A stretch of DNA of 64,000 nt from Ryuthela nishihirai (taxonomy: Eukaryota > Arthropoda > Arachnida > Araneae > Heptathelidae), in contig JAWZYU010000025.1 of the NCBI GenBank assembly GCA_038380435.1, forward strand, positions 48,244,691 to 48,308,690. The letters are read 5' to 3'. The notes under the pieces are model-generated. The model was not told the DNA's origin. It saw only the letters and a list, made by a program, of their open reading frames with translations, and did not search any database. Made by a program: the position numbers and the translations under genes. This document shows positions 44,090-54,929 of the stretch, in pieces (the stretch's first letter is position 1; the number at the start of each line of letters is the position of its first letter).

Positions 44090-44290
44090 GCCCTCAAGAA
44101 GCTGCTAGCAACAGATCTTACAGGTGCCTGTCAGTATATGTCATAGAGAAGATCTGTTGAGGAAGGAAACTCTTCAACAGGACAACACAAGAAAGCAAAT
44201 ATCTATGCCTTATACAGGTCACCTATAAAAGTTGAGAGAGGAGCAGTTACTAAACGTGCTAACCACTCAACCACTGGGACAGTTATCAAT
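44090..44290 (-). mobile_element. SINE-B, minus strand
   Basis: On the plus strand 'gctgctagcaacagatctta', 'caggtgcctgtcagtatatg' and, at the right end, 'cgtgctaaccactcaaccac', the reverse complement of the SINE-B A-box region. Confidence 0.65.
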
Positions 44291-44467
44291 CCCAAATGGA
44301 CTTATGTGAGGCAAAAAAAGTTAATTCCAACATTTTGTTACTTTTTTTTGGAATGATATTTAAAGTTTCATAAACCAGAAAAGACTCTATTTAAGTGTTT
44401 GAATATGTTTGCCTGTATTTTTGTTCAGGGTTTGTCAGATTATTTCCATTTTATTCAGGTTACTTAC

Positions 44468-44574
44468 CTTCTTCATATTTAATGTCAAAAAAACCTGATG
44501 TAGTCCAACCATTTTTATCAGAAACCCAGAATGCAGGAATGGGCTGTTCTAAAAAGAGTACACACTTTGGCAAC
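44468..44574 (-). CDS. DNAI7: DNAI7/CASC1-like gene, second exon seen (internal)
   Basis: 107 bp. Its first G completes the codon begun by AG of the previous exon; it ends with one extra G (phase 1). Acceptor tcatttttatatag before it, donor gtaagtaac after it (a near-consensus donor). Product LPKCVLFLEQPIPAFWVSDK then NGWTTSGFFDIKYEE. In DNAI7/CASC1 a 'W-x-x-x-x-x-W-T-T-x-G-I-S-D' element precedes the 'FKT..FGT' strand encoded by the next exon. The short ORF on the other strand here is meaningless. Confidence 0.75.
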
Positions 44575-44579
44575 CTATA

Positions 44580-45105
44580 TAAAAATGAGTTCAGCATGTA
44601 AAATTATTCCTTCCCAATGCGCTATTACATTTCTATTCTAAAATCAAATATTCAATTTACAATCGTATTAAAATCTGGATATTATAACAAATGAAAATAA
44701 TAACACCAGCTAAAATTGAAACTATAAAACTATTACTTCCTTTCTTAAAAATAAAGTAGGACAGCTATGCACTATTCCATGAGATGATGCATGAAACTGA
44801 CCCAACACAATACCTTATTCTTCAGCCCTGATACTAAGTAGTGCAGCCCATTAACCTTAAATGGTCAAGTTTTCCTTCTCTAAAAAAAGCAACTCAACTT
44901 CTAAGCCTCATTATGAAACAACCAATGAATGAAATAGTTTACATCACATACTAAAAGAACATTTATTTCTGAAAAAAAAAATATATATATATATAAAGGA
45001 AAAGAAATGGTAGGTAAGCATAACAAACATCTATAAATTACAAGTCACAGCTATATAAATAAAATTTAATTCATCACGATTACTTGCTGTACAATCAAAG
45101 TCAAA
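44580..45105. other. Intron sequence, nothing recognised
   Basis: AT-rich, with a TA run near 44980-44995. Confidence 0.4.
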
Positions 45106-45119
45106 TTAAGGTCGAGAGG

Positions 45120-45476
45120 GTTGGGTTGTATTACCTCTGAGCGGCACTTTTTTGCACACCATGGGTTAAATGGCCAGGTCACATGGACCCCGAAGGCTCA
45201 GAGAAGGTTGGGGGAGGGGACCCACTGGAACAGCTGTTGGGAGACAGATGGTAGTCTCCTGTCAAGGCCATCCAGCGTGTTCTTTAACATGCACAGGGTA
45301 TGGCTCTCCTGCACACGGGGCCACGTCTTAACGTCCCATCCGACGGACGGTGGCCTTTCCAAGCCCATTGGTGTCCCCTACTGACCGTGGGCAGGGAGGG
45401 GAATTTTTGCAGAGATAAATCTCAACGCTGACCCAGCTGGGGCTCGAACCTGGGAACTACAGATTATGAGCCTGGC
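45120..45476 (-). mobile_element. SINE-A with 12-bp TSD
   Basis: Flanked by AAGGTCGAGAGG at 45108-45119 and 45477-45488. 357 bp; the head stops inside the anticodon-arm region ('gattatgagcctggc'), so the A box is lost. Among the least diverged copies. Confidence 0.95.
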
Positions 45477-45796
45477 AAGGTCGAGAGGAGTGCGTTACAT
45501 ATCCTTTGAGCTAAGTAACCTCTATGTTACAATTATCATGCTCTTAACATAATTTCCTTTGTTGATACAGTCTAAGAGCTCTCCTTTTTCCTCCAAAGAG
45601 TAAAGAATATAGGAAATTATAGTTACCAGCTTTTAAGTGAAGAACTTGATGATTGTTTGCTGGTACAGTTAGCTTTACATTTTCTTTTGTTGTTGGAAGA
45701 GGATTTTCGCCAGGATTGGTAGTGGGTTGTTGTCACCACTACTGCTGCAATTAGATGCTGGACTGACCAAACTTGCCTGTTGTAAACTTATTTTGT

Positions 45797-45828
45797 TGAA
45801 GTAATGGTACAATTGTACCATTACTTCA
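45797..45828. repeat. Perfect 32-bp palindrome without loop
   Basis: Two exact 16-nt arms (tgaagtaatggtacaa and its complement). No repeat family context identified. Confidence 0.95.
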
Positions 45829-45964
45829 GCTTCTGTATACCAGTCCTTTGGTTAATAACTTGATATTATGACTCTCAATAGAGGTTATTACTGGTTAAAT
45901 AGGTAGTTTCTTGCACATCCCTAAGACTTAATATGGAACTTAAAACTCATTTAAAATTCTTTAA

Positions 45965-46600
45965 AACAAGTTTAAAACCATAAGCCCCCCCCCCTCCATC
46001 AGCTACGTGTTTCACCAACTTTCACAGATTGGCATCCTCAGATGGCTCCCATATTCCAGTGTGTGTGAGTTTAAATATGTGTCTCATTGACATCATGGGT
46101 TATTGCTCATTGTTTGTACGCATCTGCTCGCACAACAGGAGACTCCATGCCGCCAGCAGAGGTGGAATCTCCATGTTGCAGAGTTTAAGTTGATTAATGT
46201 GAATTAACATATTTTCAGCAAAGGTAAGTTGATATTTTGTCTGTGGTGTTGCTAATGGTTTATGTGTAATGTGCTCTATTTTTATGTAATTATTTAAAAT
46301 TGTTTGAGTTAATGCTGTAGTAGGTTATTGATTTTTAATATATGTTTGATGTGCTAACATTCTTTGTTATAATGTTCTATGCTTTCCCTATGTAGTTATT
46401 TTTCCATTTAATTTATTTGTGGGGTCAGGAATTTCAATTTCATAAACTTACCCAGTTGGTTTTGTTTGATCTCTGTCATTAATTACAAGTTTTTTGATAG
46501 TTTTATTCGTAGTGGTAGGTAATTGCATATCATATTTTTGCAATGTATTGGTTAATGTGTTTGATACGTTTTCCATATATGGAAAACTATGTACATATTT
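45965..46600 (-). pseudogene. Penelope-like element, C-terminus to 3' end
   Basis: On the minus strand 46580-46390 reads ENVSNTLTNTLQKYDMQLPT, then NKTIKKLVINDRDQTKPTG and VYEIEIPDPTNKLNG, with one stop. This is the linker and start of the GIY-YIG domain of Penelope-like elements and aligns with 14300-14570. Downstream (lower coordinates) comes the terminal region with a hammerhead-like motif. The reverse transcriptase is not present. Confidence 0.7.
45996..46050 (-). ncRNA. Hammerhead-ribozyme-like motif of a Penelope-like element
   Basis: Minus strand: core CTGAGGA (46041-46035), a helix GCCAA/TTGGT around a 10-nt loop, then GAAAC (46013-46009) and ACGTA. CTGANGA-stem-GAAAC is the conserved hammerhead core. 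Hammerheads with a very short stem III are known at the ends of Penelope-like elements, exactly this context. Stem I can be drawn with CCAT/ATGG, but four unpaired bases separate it from the expected cleavage position, so activity is uncertain. Confidence 0.5.
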
Positions 46601-46646
46601 ATGAGATTTTCTTTACCTGATACCTAATCAGGTAAAAAAATCTCAT
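46601..46646. repeat. Near-perfect 20-bp hairpin
   Basis: Arms 46601-46621 and 46627-46646 (atgagattttctttacctga and complement) with one bulge. An adjacent 20-bp palindrome, gttttccatatatggaaaac, lies at 46568-46587. Confidence 0.9.
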
Positions 46647-46689
46647 TGGTTTGGTAGGTTGGTTGTGAGTCTTTTTTAATGCGATACTT

Positions 46690-46784
46690 GCGGTTTTTTC
46701 CAACTGTTTTACAATATGGTTTGGATATCCTATCAGGATATCAATATCCAAACCATATTGTAAAACGGTTGGAAAAAAAACTGC
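46690..46784. repeat. Long near-perfect hairpin plus third copy
   Basis: 46690-46728 and 46744-46784 are inverted copies over ~39 bp (core 'ttttacaatatggtttggat'). The same core appears a third time, direct, near 46835-46855. Confidence 0.9.
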
Positions 46785-46857
46785 TTTACAATACATATCT
46801 TTGTGTTGTAAAACGGTTTATTCCGATAGCACAATATGGTTTGGATATCCATCACCA

Positions 46858-47901
46858 TGGAGAGCTTTCATTATGTACACTAACTTGTAAGGTATGCCAT
46901 ATGATTTAATGATTAATCACAAATTATGATGATCAACAGAGTTGAAAGCCTTTTTGAAATCTATAGAGCAAGTAAATGCAGGTTTCTGAAACTAAAAAAT
47001 ATTTCTCAAGACATTGCCTAAGTGAAAATATTTTATTTATATATCCCTATCACTTCTCTGAATCCTCACTGTTAATCACGCAGTAGTCCATCACCAAATT
47101 CTTAATTTTATCAAGCACAATAATGCAAAGACTTTACCTGGAACAAAAAATAGGCTGATTCCCCTATAATTATCACAAGTACTGTGATCACCCTTTTCAA
47201 AAATAGAGATAATAATAATAGCTCTAATAAAATCCTTAGGAACACCACCTTTATCATAAAAAATGTTTAAAATATTCATCAACCATGTGATAACAAATGT
47301 TTCCAGCTCTAAGCATTTAAGTGGTGATTTCATTCACCCTGGGAATTTATGCAATTTTAATTTAGAGATAGTTAAAACGACTTCAGAATGTGATATAGGG
47401 GCAACATTAAAGTCAGTAATGCATCTATCCTCATTTCAAACAATGGGAGTGGAATAAATTCACTGTTTATAACATTTCCTCAGCCCAAGACAGAATCCTC
47501 ACTTCAAAGACCTTACCATGTTTATCCCTCAATCCTTGTATATTAGCATGTTTCTTCCCACACAAAAGATTAACTATCTGGTACAACTCCCTACTGTTGT
47601 GCTGTCTAGCTGCTTCCTCCTCTGCTTTGTCAATCAAGCTATCAAGCCAAAAGATTCTTATCAACTGTCAACTGATCCTTTACACATTTATTAAGCTCCT
47701 TAAAATGCTGTTAGGTAGTTGATTCATTTAAATACTAGTATGTAGTAGTTTTTAAATACTAGTAGGGTATTGATTCAGATTACTCCTGCAATTCCATTTT
47801 CAGAAAAAACTCCATAGCCTTATCACTCAAATGGCTTTGTCTCCTCTGCTCCTTTTTACCCAAAGAGTACTGTTAGTTTCATGAACAGACTGTTCTATTA
47901 A
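46858..47901 (-). pseudogene. LINE-R, RT start and upstream linker, first segment
   Basis: 46858-46960 aligns with 62985-63090. 47085-47660 carries 'KGDHSTCDNYRGISLFFVPGK' (RT block with N-Y-R-G-I-S-L), the K-S-P region and 'NSRELYQIVNLLCGKKHANI'. Interrupted at 47901 by a TTAA element and resumed at 49434. Confidence 0.8.
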
Positions 47902-49433
47902 CCCTTACTATGTCACAGCCCAAAGAATCACTTTCTATTCTAATCTAATACTCTACTCTACTACTCTACTATCTCTCTTTCTACTCTACTACTCTACTCT
48001 CTCTCTTTCTACTCTACTCTACTCTAATAAAAATCACTTTCTATCTCTCTTTCCTACTCTAGTGGTCGAAGAGTGAAGCTTCGCTCCAATAGCATAAGGT
48101 TGTGAAAAAAAATTCAAATAGAAATCTGAATTTTTTCAACTGTTTCTAATTAATATCAAAAATAACATTTAAATCTATGATATAAATTATTTAAATGTTG
48201 ATTCCACTTGAAAAAAATATGATAAAACTGAAAAATATATCAATTTGAGTCATATGCACCTGTTTAGTCACCTTCAGTCACTGTAAACAGCATCAAGTAA
48301 CGCTGATTCAGTTCATGCCTCTATTTTGCCATACTGTGCTTAGATTATTGATCGATTGTGTTTCCCACTTTTTTCTTCTATTTATAGCCCTACTAGAGTT
48401 ATAATGCTTTCTAAACTTTTAACATAAGGATATTGAATTTTTTACTACCAGGAATGCATCATCCAGAAACTATGCACATTAGCTTTCAATCAATATTTTA
48501 GCAGACTTTCGATTTTAAAGACTTTTTTACTTACTTAATGCTTCTATAATTATTTTCCATTGCTTCTCAAATGGATACTGTGATTATAAACAATAATTAA
48601 TTAGAAAAGATCGAAAGTGAAACTGCTAATGATATAAAATGCCGGCAATTACCAGAGCATAATTTTTAATGGTAGGACTTTATTTATCAATATTTTTAAT
48701 TACATTTAAAGCATATAAACAAATTAAGGTCAGGAAATTGTGATTTTTAACCAAAATTTCTGCCAGAATTTTAGAATTAAACTTTTCTGTAGCAGTTATG
48801 CAGTTTCATAATAAAACGACTCGTTCTCAAGTTCAGTGAATTGATTAAATTTCAAATCCTTTGAAATATTTTTAAAATTTTTTTCATAGTTCTTTATCAC
48901 TTTTCTGATATATTTTTCATTTCTTATTAAATTATCTAGTTTTTAAAGCAAAATTATTCTTTATGACAATGCTTTACTTAGGCTTAGTTTGCCGATTGTC
49001 AAAAGTCTAAAAATATGTATTATATGCATAAATAAATAAATAATTTAGAAAAAATAAATATATGAAAGATTTAAGCAATAATCAAAATATCATGAACTGT
49101 TTATATTATAAAAATAAAATAACATATAAAAAATGGCAAATATATATATATTTGAAATTTTACTAAAGGTAAAGTGGGAAAAATATAGTAAAATTTTGCA
49201 ATGTTTTAAAAAAAAGGGTTAAAAAATTTAACTTACCATTTTTTTCTTCAAATTTTTGCCATTTTATTAAGCACAATTAAATGCTTTTTCTTTTGGTATA
49301 TAACATGACATTTCCATTTATTAGTTACTTCAGGATGAGGTTCTAAAGCTATTCATTTTGTTTTCTGAAAATACTTTAAAATAAATCTGGCCACCACAAT
49401 GTGTTCAGTTTCAGAAACTCAACACTGTAAGGG
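47902..49433. mobile_element. TTAA-bounded element P2 (1,532 bp) inserted in LINE-R
   Basis: TTAA at 47898-47901 and 49434-49437; ends CCCTTACTATGT and, inverted, CCCTTACAGTGT. LINE-R continues on both sides. The left part holds a CTACT/CTCT microsatellite (about 47940-48060). The right part carries the single TTAG (49321-49324) that is the empty version of the P1 insertion at 23167. No transposase seen. Confidence 0.8.
47940..48060. repeat. CTACT/CTCT-type microsatellite
   Basis: Irregular runs of ctact, ctctct and tctttctact over about 120 bp, inside element P2. Confidence 0.9.
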
Positions 49434-49670
49434 TTAAACTGTCCATAAACTGATCCTATTCTTTCACAACTTCAGCAGTAAGCAAACCATGACTATCATA
49501 ATAACTGAGTAGACTATCGTGATATGCTTTGGCTATACCTGGATCTTTCAGAGCTTCAGTATTAAAGGTAATTCTCTTAACCTTAGAACAACATTTCTTA
49601 AGTTTCAATTATAAGACCAGGTAATGGTTAGACCCAATTTCAGCTCCCCTATAGGTGATTAGTCTCAGAC
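49434..49670 (-). pseudogene. LINE-R, endonuclease-RT linker, second segment
   Basis: Aligns with 37000-37240 ('gagtagactatc', 'gcttcagtattaaa', 'aggtaatggttagacccaatttcagctccc'). Continuation of 46858-47901. Confidence 0.8.
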
Positions 49671-49674
49671 TTCA

Positions 49675-50185
49675 GACTGGATGGTCGTGCCCTTTGAGCT
49701 CTGTCTTTGTTCTTTGTTTCATCTCTGTCAAAATGGTTGATATTGAAATTGACCATTATTTCTTCATCATCAAAATCGATAATATGTTTTAATATATATT
49801 GTTAATGTGCTAAGAGTTAGATATTATTTAGCACTTCTTTATATTTGTGCAGCCTGCAGTTCTTCGCCATCCTCTGGCATACAGTCTCAAACGCCACAGA
49901 TTATCATTACAGCAAGATTGAAGAAAATCTGTTTCTTTGTGATGCTCACCTTCAACATTCACTTTTGGCTTCTTTTGATTCTCAACTTTTCTTTTGGAAT
50001 TTTCGTTTGCTGGCTGTTCATGATGACTTTACTCACCTTGCTTTCAACAAAGAAATTTTTTCAATTTTTCAACATCTTATCTTAAGCTCTCTTTCCAACA
50101 CTCTCATCTGAAGTCAGTGCTCTTGAAGCACAAGAAATATCTCCAGGTAACTGAACAGCAAACGGAAATTCTGCTTGCCTCACGA
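49675..50185. other. Intron sequence, nothing recognised
   Basis: Two overlapping small ORFs on the plus strand (49807-50085, 49845-50111) show no signature and no splice pattern. Confidence 0.35.
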
Positions 50186-50189
50186 ATTG

Positions 50190-51345
50190 CTTTCTAGTGC
50201 TTGCATTAAAGTTTGGTGATCCCAGATAGACTAAATTTTGTGGCCAGACAAACCACTTGTGTCTGACCCTTAACTTTAGAATAGGAGCATCCTGCGTGGC
50301 ACATAAAAGTGTGACTTAGGGTGATAATGGTTGCCACGACAAGGCAAGGACTCCACAAGCTTGCGTAAATATTCCACAGGTATGGCGACCCATGCATCCT
50401 CCAGAGTTGTCCACAATTCTCTCAAGGTCGTCACTGATGGGACACGGGCCCGAAAACTATGCTCGACGGTATCCCAAAGATTTTCGATGGGATTTCAATC
50501 TGGACTTCTAGGTGGCCAATTCATTATTTCAAAGTCAGCAAAATGTTCCTGCTACCATGCAGTACCCAACCTGGACCTGAGATGAACAGTTGTCTTACTG
50601 GTAGATGCCATCTGCATTGGGATGCATGATGGCCATAAATGGATGCAAATGGTCAGCCATGAGTTCTACTTACTGGGATGATTTGAGGGTCGTCAGTACA
50701 CATACCAAAGGTCCCACAGACATCCAACTGAAGACACCACAGGTCATCACTGAGCCACCACCAGCTTGTACTGTTCTGACCTGACATGCAGAATCCACGG
50801 CTTTATGGGGGTGGCACCATACTCTCTGTCTCCCATCGGCGTGATGAAGTTTAAATCGGGATTCATCACTCCAGGCTATCCAATGCCAAGTTTCGATGTT
50901 CCAGTTTCGATGTTCTTTAGCCCAAGCAAGGCATTGAGCCCAATGTCGTGCTGTTAAAAGTGGGACTCTCATAGGTCGGTGGCTCCCGAAGCCAGAACGA
51001 TAGAGTGAGCATTGCACGGTCCGTGCACTGACTTTCTGGCTGGAACTCATGTTCAGATGGGAGGTAATTTCAGATAATGTTTGGCCCCTATTGGTCCATA
51101 TGACGTGGGTCAGATGGCAAAGCCCACAATAATTCAAGGCTGGTTGTCCTTTGCAGTTTGTCTGGGTGCTTGTTTTTTTGCCGGAATTTTCATATTCCCG
51201 GAACACTCCTGAAATTGTTATACAAGAAAATCCAAGTTCATTGACAATTTTGGAGATCGAGTGTCCCATCTGTCAGACACCTATGATCTACCCTCTGTCA
51301 AATGCATCTAAATACCGTGCCTTTCCCTTTATGCTTCTCATGATG
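50190..51345 (-). pseudogene. Tc1-like transposase
   Basis: From about 51337 (MRSIKGKARYLDAFDRG, then a stop) the reading continues in a long open stretch 51269-50670: MGHSISKIVNELGFSCITIS (helix-turn-helix), LTHVIWTNRGQTLSEITSHL, RRP-like SHRPMRVPLLTARHWAQCLA, WAKEHRNWNIETW, IAWSDESRFKLHHADGRQRV (first catalytic Asp in SDESRF) and VQAGGGSVMTCGVFSW. The second (Q-D-N) and third acidic blocks lie in decayed sequence 50670-50190. This is the standard Tc1 order. Terminal repeats were not identified. Confidence 0.85.
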
Positions 51346-51674
51346 AATGCTTGGGGAAGCCAAAGCTGACAGCTATATATGACCAGAGTTTCAGCCATGC
51401 ATGCGAGCAAATGGGGGACTTATAATACTGAATATGGATAATGCCTCCTATCCCTAATTCAATGGCACTTCAGTGTTTAACTAGAAGAATGCATATCACC
51501 TCTGGTGCATGTGAGAATCTTGTTTTCAAAGAGAATGAGGTTTTTCATTTACCTACTTTTTCACTCCTTAAGCATTTTAATTTGAACTAATGGATGATTG
51601 AGAAAATGCAAACAGCAGTATTTTATTAGCACTTACACAACATAAAAATCCTTTGTCTTTTATTTCTTCAATTT

Positions 51675-52620
51675 AAAAAGTTGTTTTTCTCATACCCCTC
51701 TGAGAATAGGGGACAGATTGTTGCTGTCAATGGAATATCTCTCAACACCAAGAACGAAATTTTAAATTTCTACCACAAATAAATCGTTAAAAGTTTTGCC
51801 TTTTCTATAATCACTGATCTTTAATGATGTAAATTAAAACTATCAAAGGATTTCAAAAATGCAAATTATATTTCATTTGTAACACTTGAACTAAAAAGAA
51901 TTCTACAATTGTCTCTCTAAACAAACAAATTGCCTTTCCCTACCTACCTTGAGGATAAAGGGGTCAACTCATTGTTCCCAATGGAAACTTCATGACCTTT
52001 ACATTCACCCCCAAATAATTCAAATTTGTAGCAAAAATAAATTGTTTGCAATATTTATTTAAAATTTTGCAATTTTTCCATCTTTAGAGAGTTTAATTAT
52101 CATTTCTCTGATACCAGAAGGTGCAGATTGTAATATTTCATCAATACCTATCCATCCCAAAAATAAATTTTAATTTATCTCTATAAACAAAAAAAGTTGT
52201 GTTCCCTTCCAGGGGACAAAGGGTCAATCATCATTGCCAGTGGAAACTTCACAACCTTTACACACAAAAAATTCGAACATAATTTACATCATTTGAAACT
52301 TTCATTAAGAAATTGGCATTTTTAAACTTTTTCCACCATTAGAGGGCACAATTATATCCTTTGAAAGTTTCAGAAAGTGTGGATCATAATATTTCATCAA
52401 TTATCAATCATTATAAAAACACAGAATTAACTGTTGACAGAAATCAATAAATATTTATTTAAAAAAAATTTTTTTTTGCCAATGTACAGGACCCATGAAA
52501 CTACTCAAATCTGGAGAGATATGGGTTTTTCTGCAAATTTCAGCAATACCTATCTAACCCAAATAGAATTTTTCATTTATCTGTAAAAACAAAAAAGTTG
52601 GATGTCTATAGATGTACAGA
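51675..52620. repeat. Degenerate tandem repeat, period about 260 bp
   Basis: Units begin near 51675, 51928, 52193 and 52591 ('aaaaagttg', 'acaaattg', 'aaaaaagttg', 'aaaaaagttg'). Shared parts are 'caatggaaacttca', 'acctttaca', 'aataaattgtttgcaatatt', 'ttttccaccattagagggca' and 'caatacctatc'. The third unit is longer by an insertion. A lone related unit lies at 42310-42560. Confidence 0.65.
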
Positions 52621-52675
52621 ATACAAAATTCCTAGGCATCATTCCCATACCTTACATGGTTGACGATTTCCTTGA

Positions 52676-53045
52676 AAATTAGATTGCTTTACCTCTGAGC
52701 CACAATTTTTTGTGCACAGTGGACCGAATGGCCAGGTCACAAGAACCCCCAATGGCTTCAAGAAGGTTGAGGAAGGGGACTCACTGGATAACTGTTAGGC
52801 AACAGATGGAAGCCTCCCATCTAAGCCATCCAGTGTTTTCTTTAATGTGCACAGAGTACGGCTCTCCCACACCTGGGGACATGGCTTAACATCCCATCCA
52901 ATAGATGGCAGCCCTTCCAAGCCCATCACTGTCCCCTACTGACTGAGGGCTTGGGAGTTTTGTGGAGATAAATCTCAATGCTGGCCCAGATGGGACATGA
53001 ACCTGGGAACTGCAGATTACAAGCATGGTGCACTACTGACTGACA
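52676..53045 (-). mobile_element. SINE-A, near full length
   Basis: Left end 'attgctttacctctgagcca'; body 'aatggccaggtcacaagaac', 'ggcttaacatcccatccaat'; right end with 'gggacatgaacctgggaact' and 'cactactgactgac'. Confidence 0.85.
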
Positions 53046-53656
53046 AAATATTCTTTTCAGCCACATATACCCTTTATGACATGCAAACAAAAACGATAAA
53101 AAAAATTTAACTTTGACTATTTTTGGAAATCAAAACTCTATTTTCTCTATATTTCTTTAATTCAAGAAATTATGAAGATAATTATATAGATATTCGTGCA
53201 TCATTTGGAAATAATCATCCACGCTTGTAGTGAAATGTAAAATGACTAAAAATTGATTAAGCCCTATTGGCATTTACAATATAATCTGCTGTGGATCAAG
53301 TTGGATGTTTCAGAAAGAATATATCCATATATGTTTTAAAATTATATACATATCTTGAGATTTTTCAAAATCATTCCAAAATTCTGTGTTTTAAAAGTAA
53401 ATGGTTGGAGTGCTTTAGAGATGTTTAGTAAAATTTTCAGCATATTTAACACTGTTATAACAACTGAGCAGGCAAATAAACTTCCTGTATCAAGGATTCA
53501 AAAATTTGATGTTGCAAGAAAAAATCCATTTCGAACATTAAGACTTCATTTTATACTAGGTTAAAAAAAATTTTAAAAGAATGAAAACAATACTTAGAAG
53601 AGAACAGCAATATTGCAAACAATAATGCAATAATGTATTGAATAATCGCAACATAC

Positions 53657-53819
53657 CTGAGAGCAACAGAAATTGCATTACCCATTTCGCTTTCAAATCG
53701 TTTAATTTCTGCATCAGCAAATTCTGCAGCTTCTGCTGGAGACATTCCTGGCTTAGGCTGTCTGATTGGGATAATTTCAGCTTTGTATGTAAGCTTTTCT
53801 AGTATTTTATGTTCCTCAA
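53657..53819 (-). CDS. DNAI7: DNAI7/CASC1-like gene, first exon seen (internal)
   Basis: 163 bp. Enters with two bases (TT) of a split codon and leaves with two (AG, phase 2). Acceptor tattttttttcatag before it, donor gtatgttgcg after it. Product EEHKILEKLTYKAEIIPIRQ, then PKPGMSPAEAAEFADAEIKR, then FESEMGNAISVALR. The acidic, Ala/Glu-rich helix-like part precedes the conserved 'P-x-P-x-F-W' strand in the next exon. On its own this exon is not diagnostic; the assignment rests on phase and the following exons. Upstream exons should lie right of the window. Confidence 0.65.
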
Positions 53820-53889
53820 CTATGAAAAAAATATAAAATTACAAACTTCTATCAGAATTTAAAATTACAGTTTTCCATAAAAGTTAAGC

Positions 53890-54880
53890 AAGAAAAACTC
53901 CCATTTTGTAATTTTTTTCTTGGTACCATACTTTGAGAAAAGTTCAGGTTTTTGCCAACTGGGCCAAGTCATATCAGCAAGTCAACTTGAATTAAAAAAA
54001 ACAATCAACTGAAATATGTCATGTTCTATACCAAATTAAATAAAATTTAATTGCAAATGTTATGAAAATAAAAATTTTAATCAAATTTTAAAGCATATTA
54101 ATTTTAATGACTTTTTTTTATAGTGATAAAGTGAAAAAAATAGATCAGACTATGCAATTAAAGGCTTAATTTTGGAAAACCTGATGAATAAAAATAGTTA
54201 AATTATATGTTCATTGAAAGTAAATTTCTTCCTGAATAATATAGTTACATGAAACATGATTTTCATTTCTTTTAATGATTCTTTTCAGTGCAGTATATTT
54301 TAAAACATCGACCAGCATTATACAAGGTTACTTGGATTGCTTGCATTAATGGGATATTCTTCTGGTTTATGAAATGGATGAACACTTTCTTGGTTGCCTT
54401 TTTTTACTAAACATTATGAATTTTTTTCTTTGGATATTAAATTTTGGTGATCTTTGTTAAATGCCAGAAAGTCAGTGCACCAAAGCAAAAACTGTCTGTA
54501 TCATTAGAGTGGCACAGCGATATATTGAGAAGGGGGGGGGGGGTAAATTTTTAAAAACCGTTGAATATAAAATCCTTGCCAATATTACCCTCCCACAGAA
54601 GAACTCATTTAAATGCCAAGGAAGTCCTTTTTGCTTCCATATCCAATACCTCATTCATTTTCAGAAAACAATACAAGATCAATTTTTTTTACTAGAAAAT
54701 GAAGAAATATTAACATATAACCTAATGTGATGCTAAATAAAATATCTGCAACAACTTGTAAGCCAGTCATCTGATGTAGCATAACTCCAAAAGATCGATA
54801 GATCAGAAGCAGAAAAATCAATTATTTACAAAAATGAAAACAAAGGTTTAATTATAAAAGAATAAATACTAACTTGATGA
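53890..54880. mobile_element. Fragment of the P1 family
   Basis: 53890-54150 aligns with 24950-25225 ('tgtaatttttttcttggtac', 'catactttgagaaa'), 54150-54560 with 27019-27420, and 54590-54870 with 27885-28135. It lacks the Tc1 and SINE insertions, showing their empty sites. Termini not found. Confidence 0.7.
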
Positions 54881-54929
54881 ATGGTCACATTATCCTAGGG
54901 CTGAGAGAACTCTTTCTGTAAGCTTTCCC

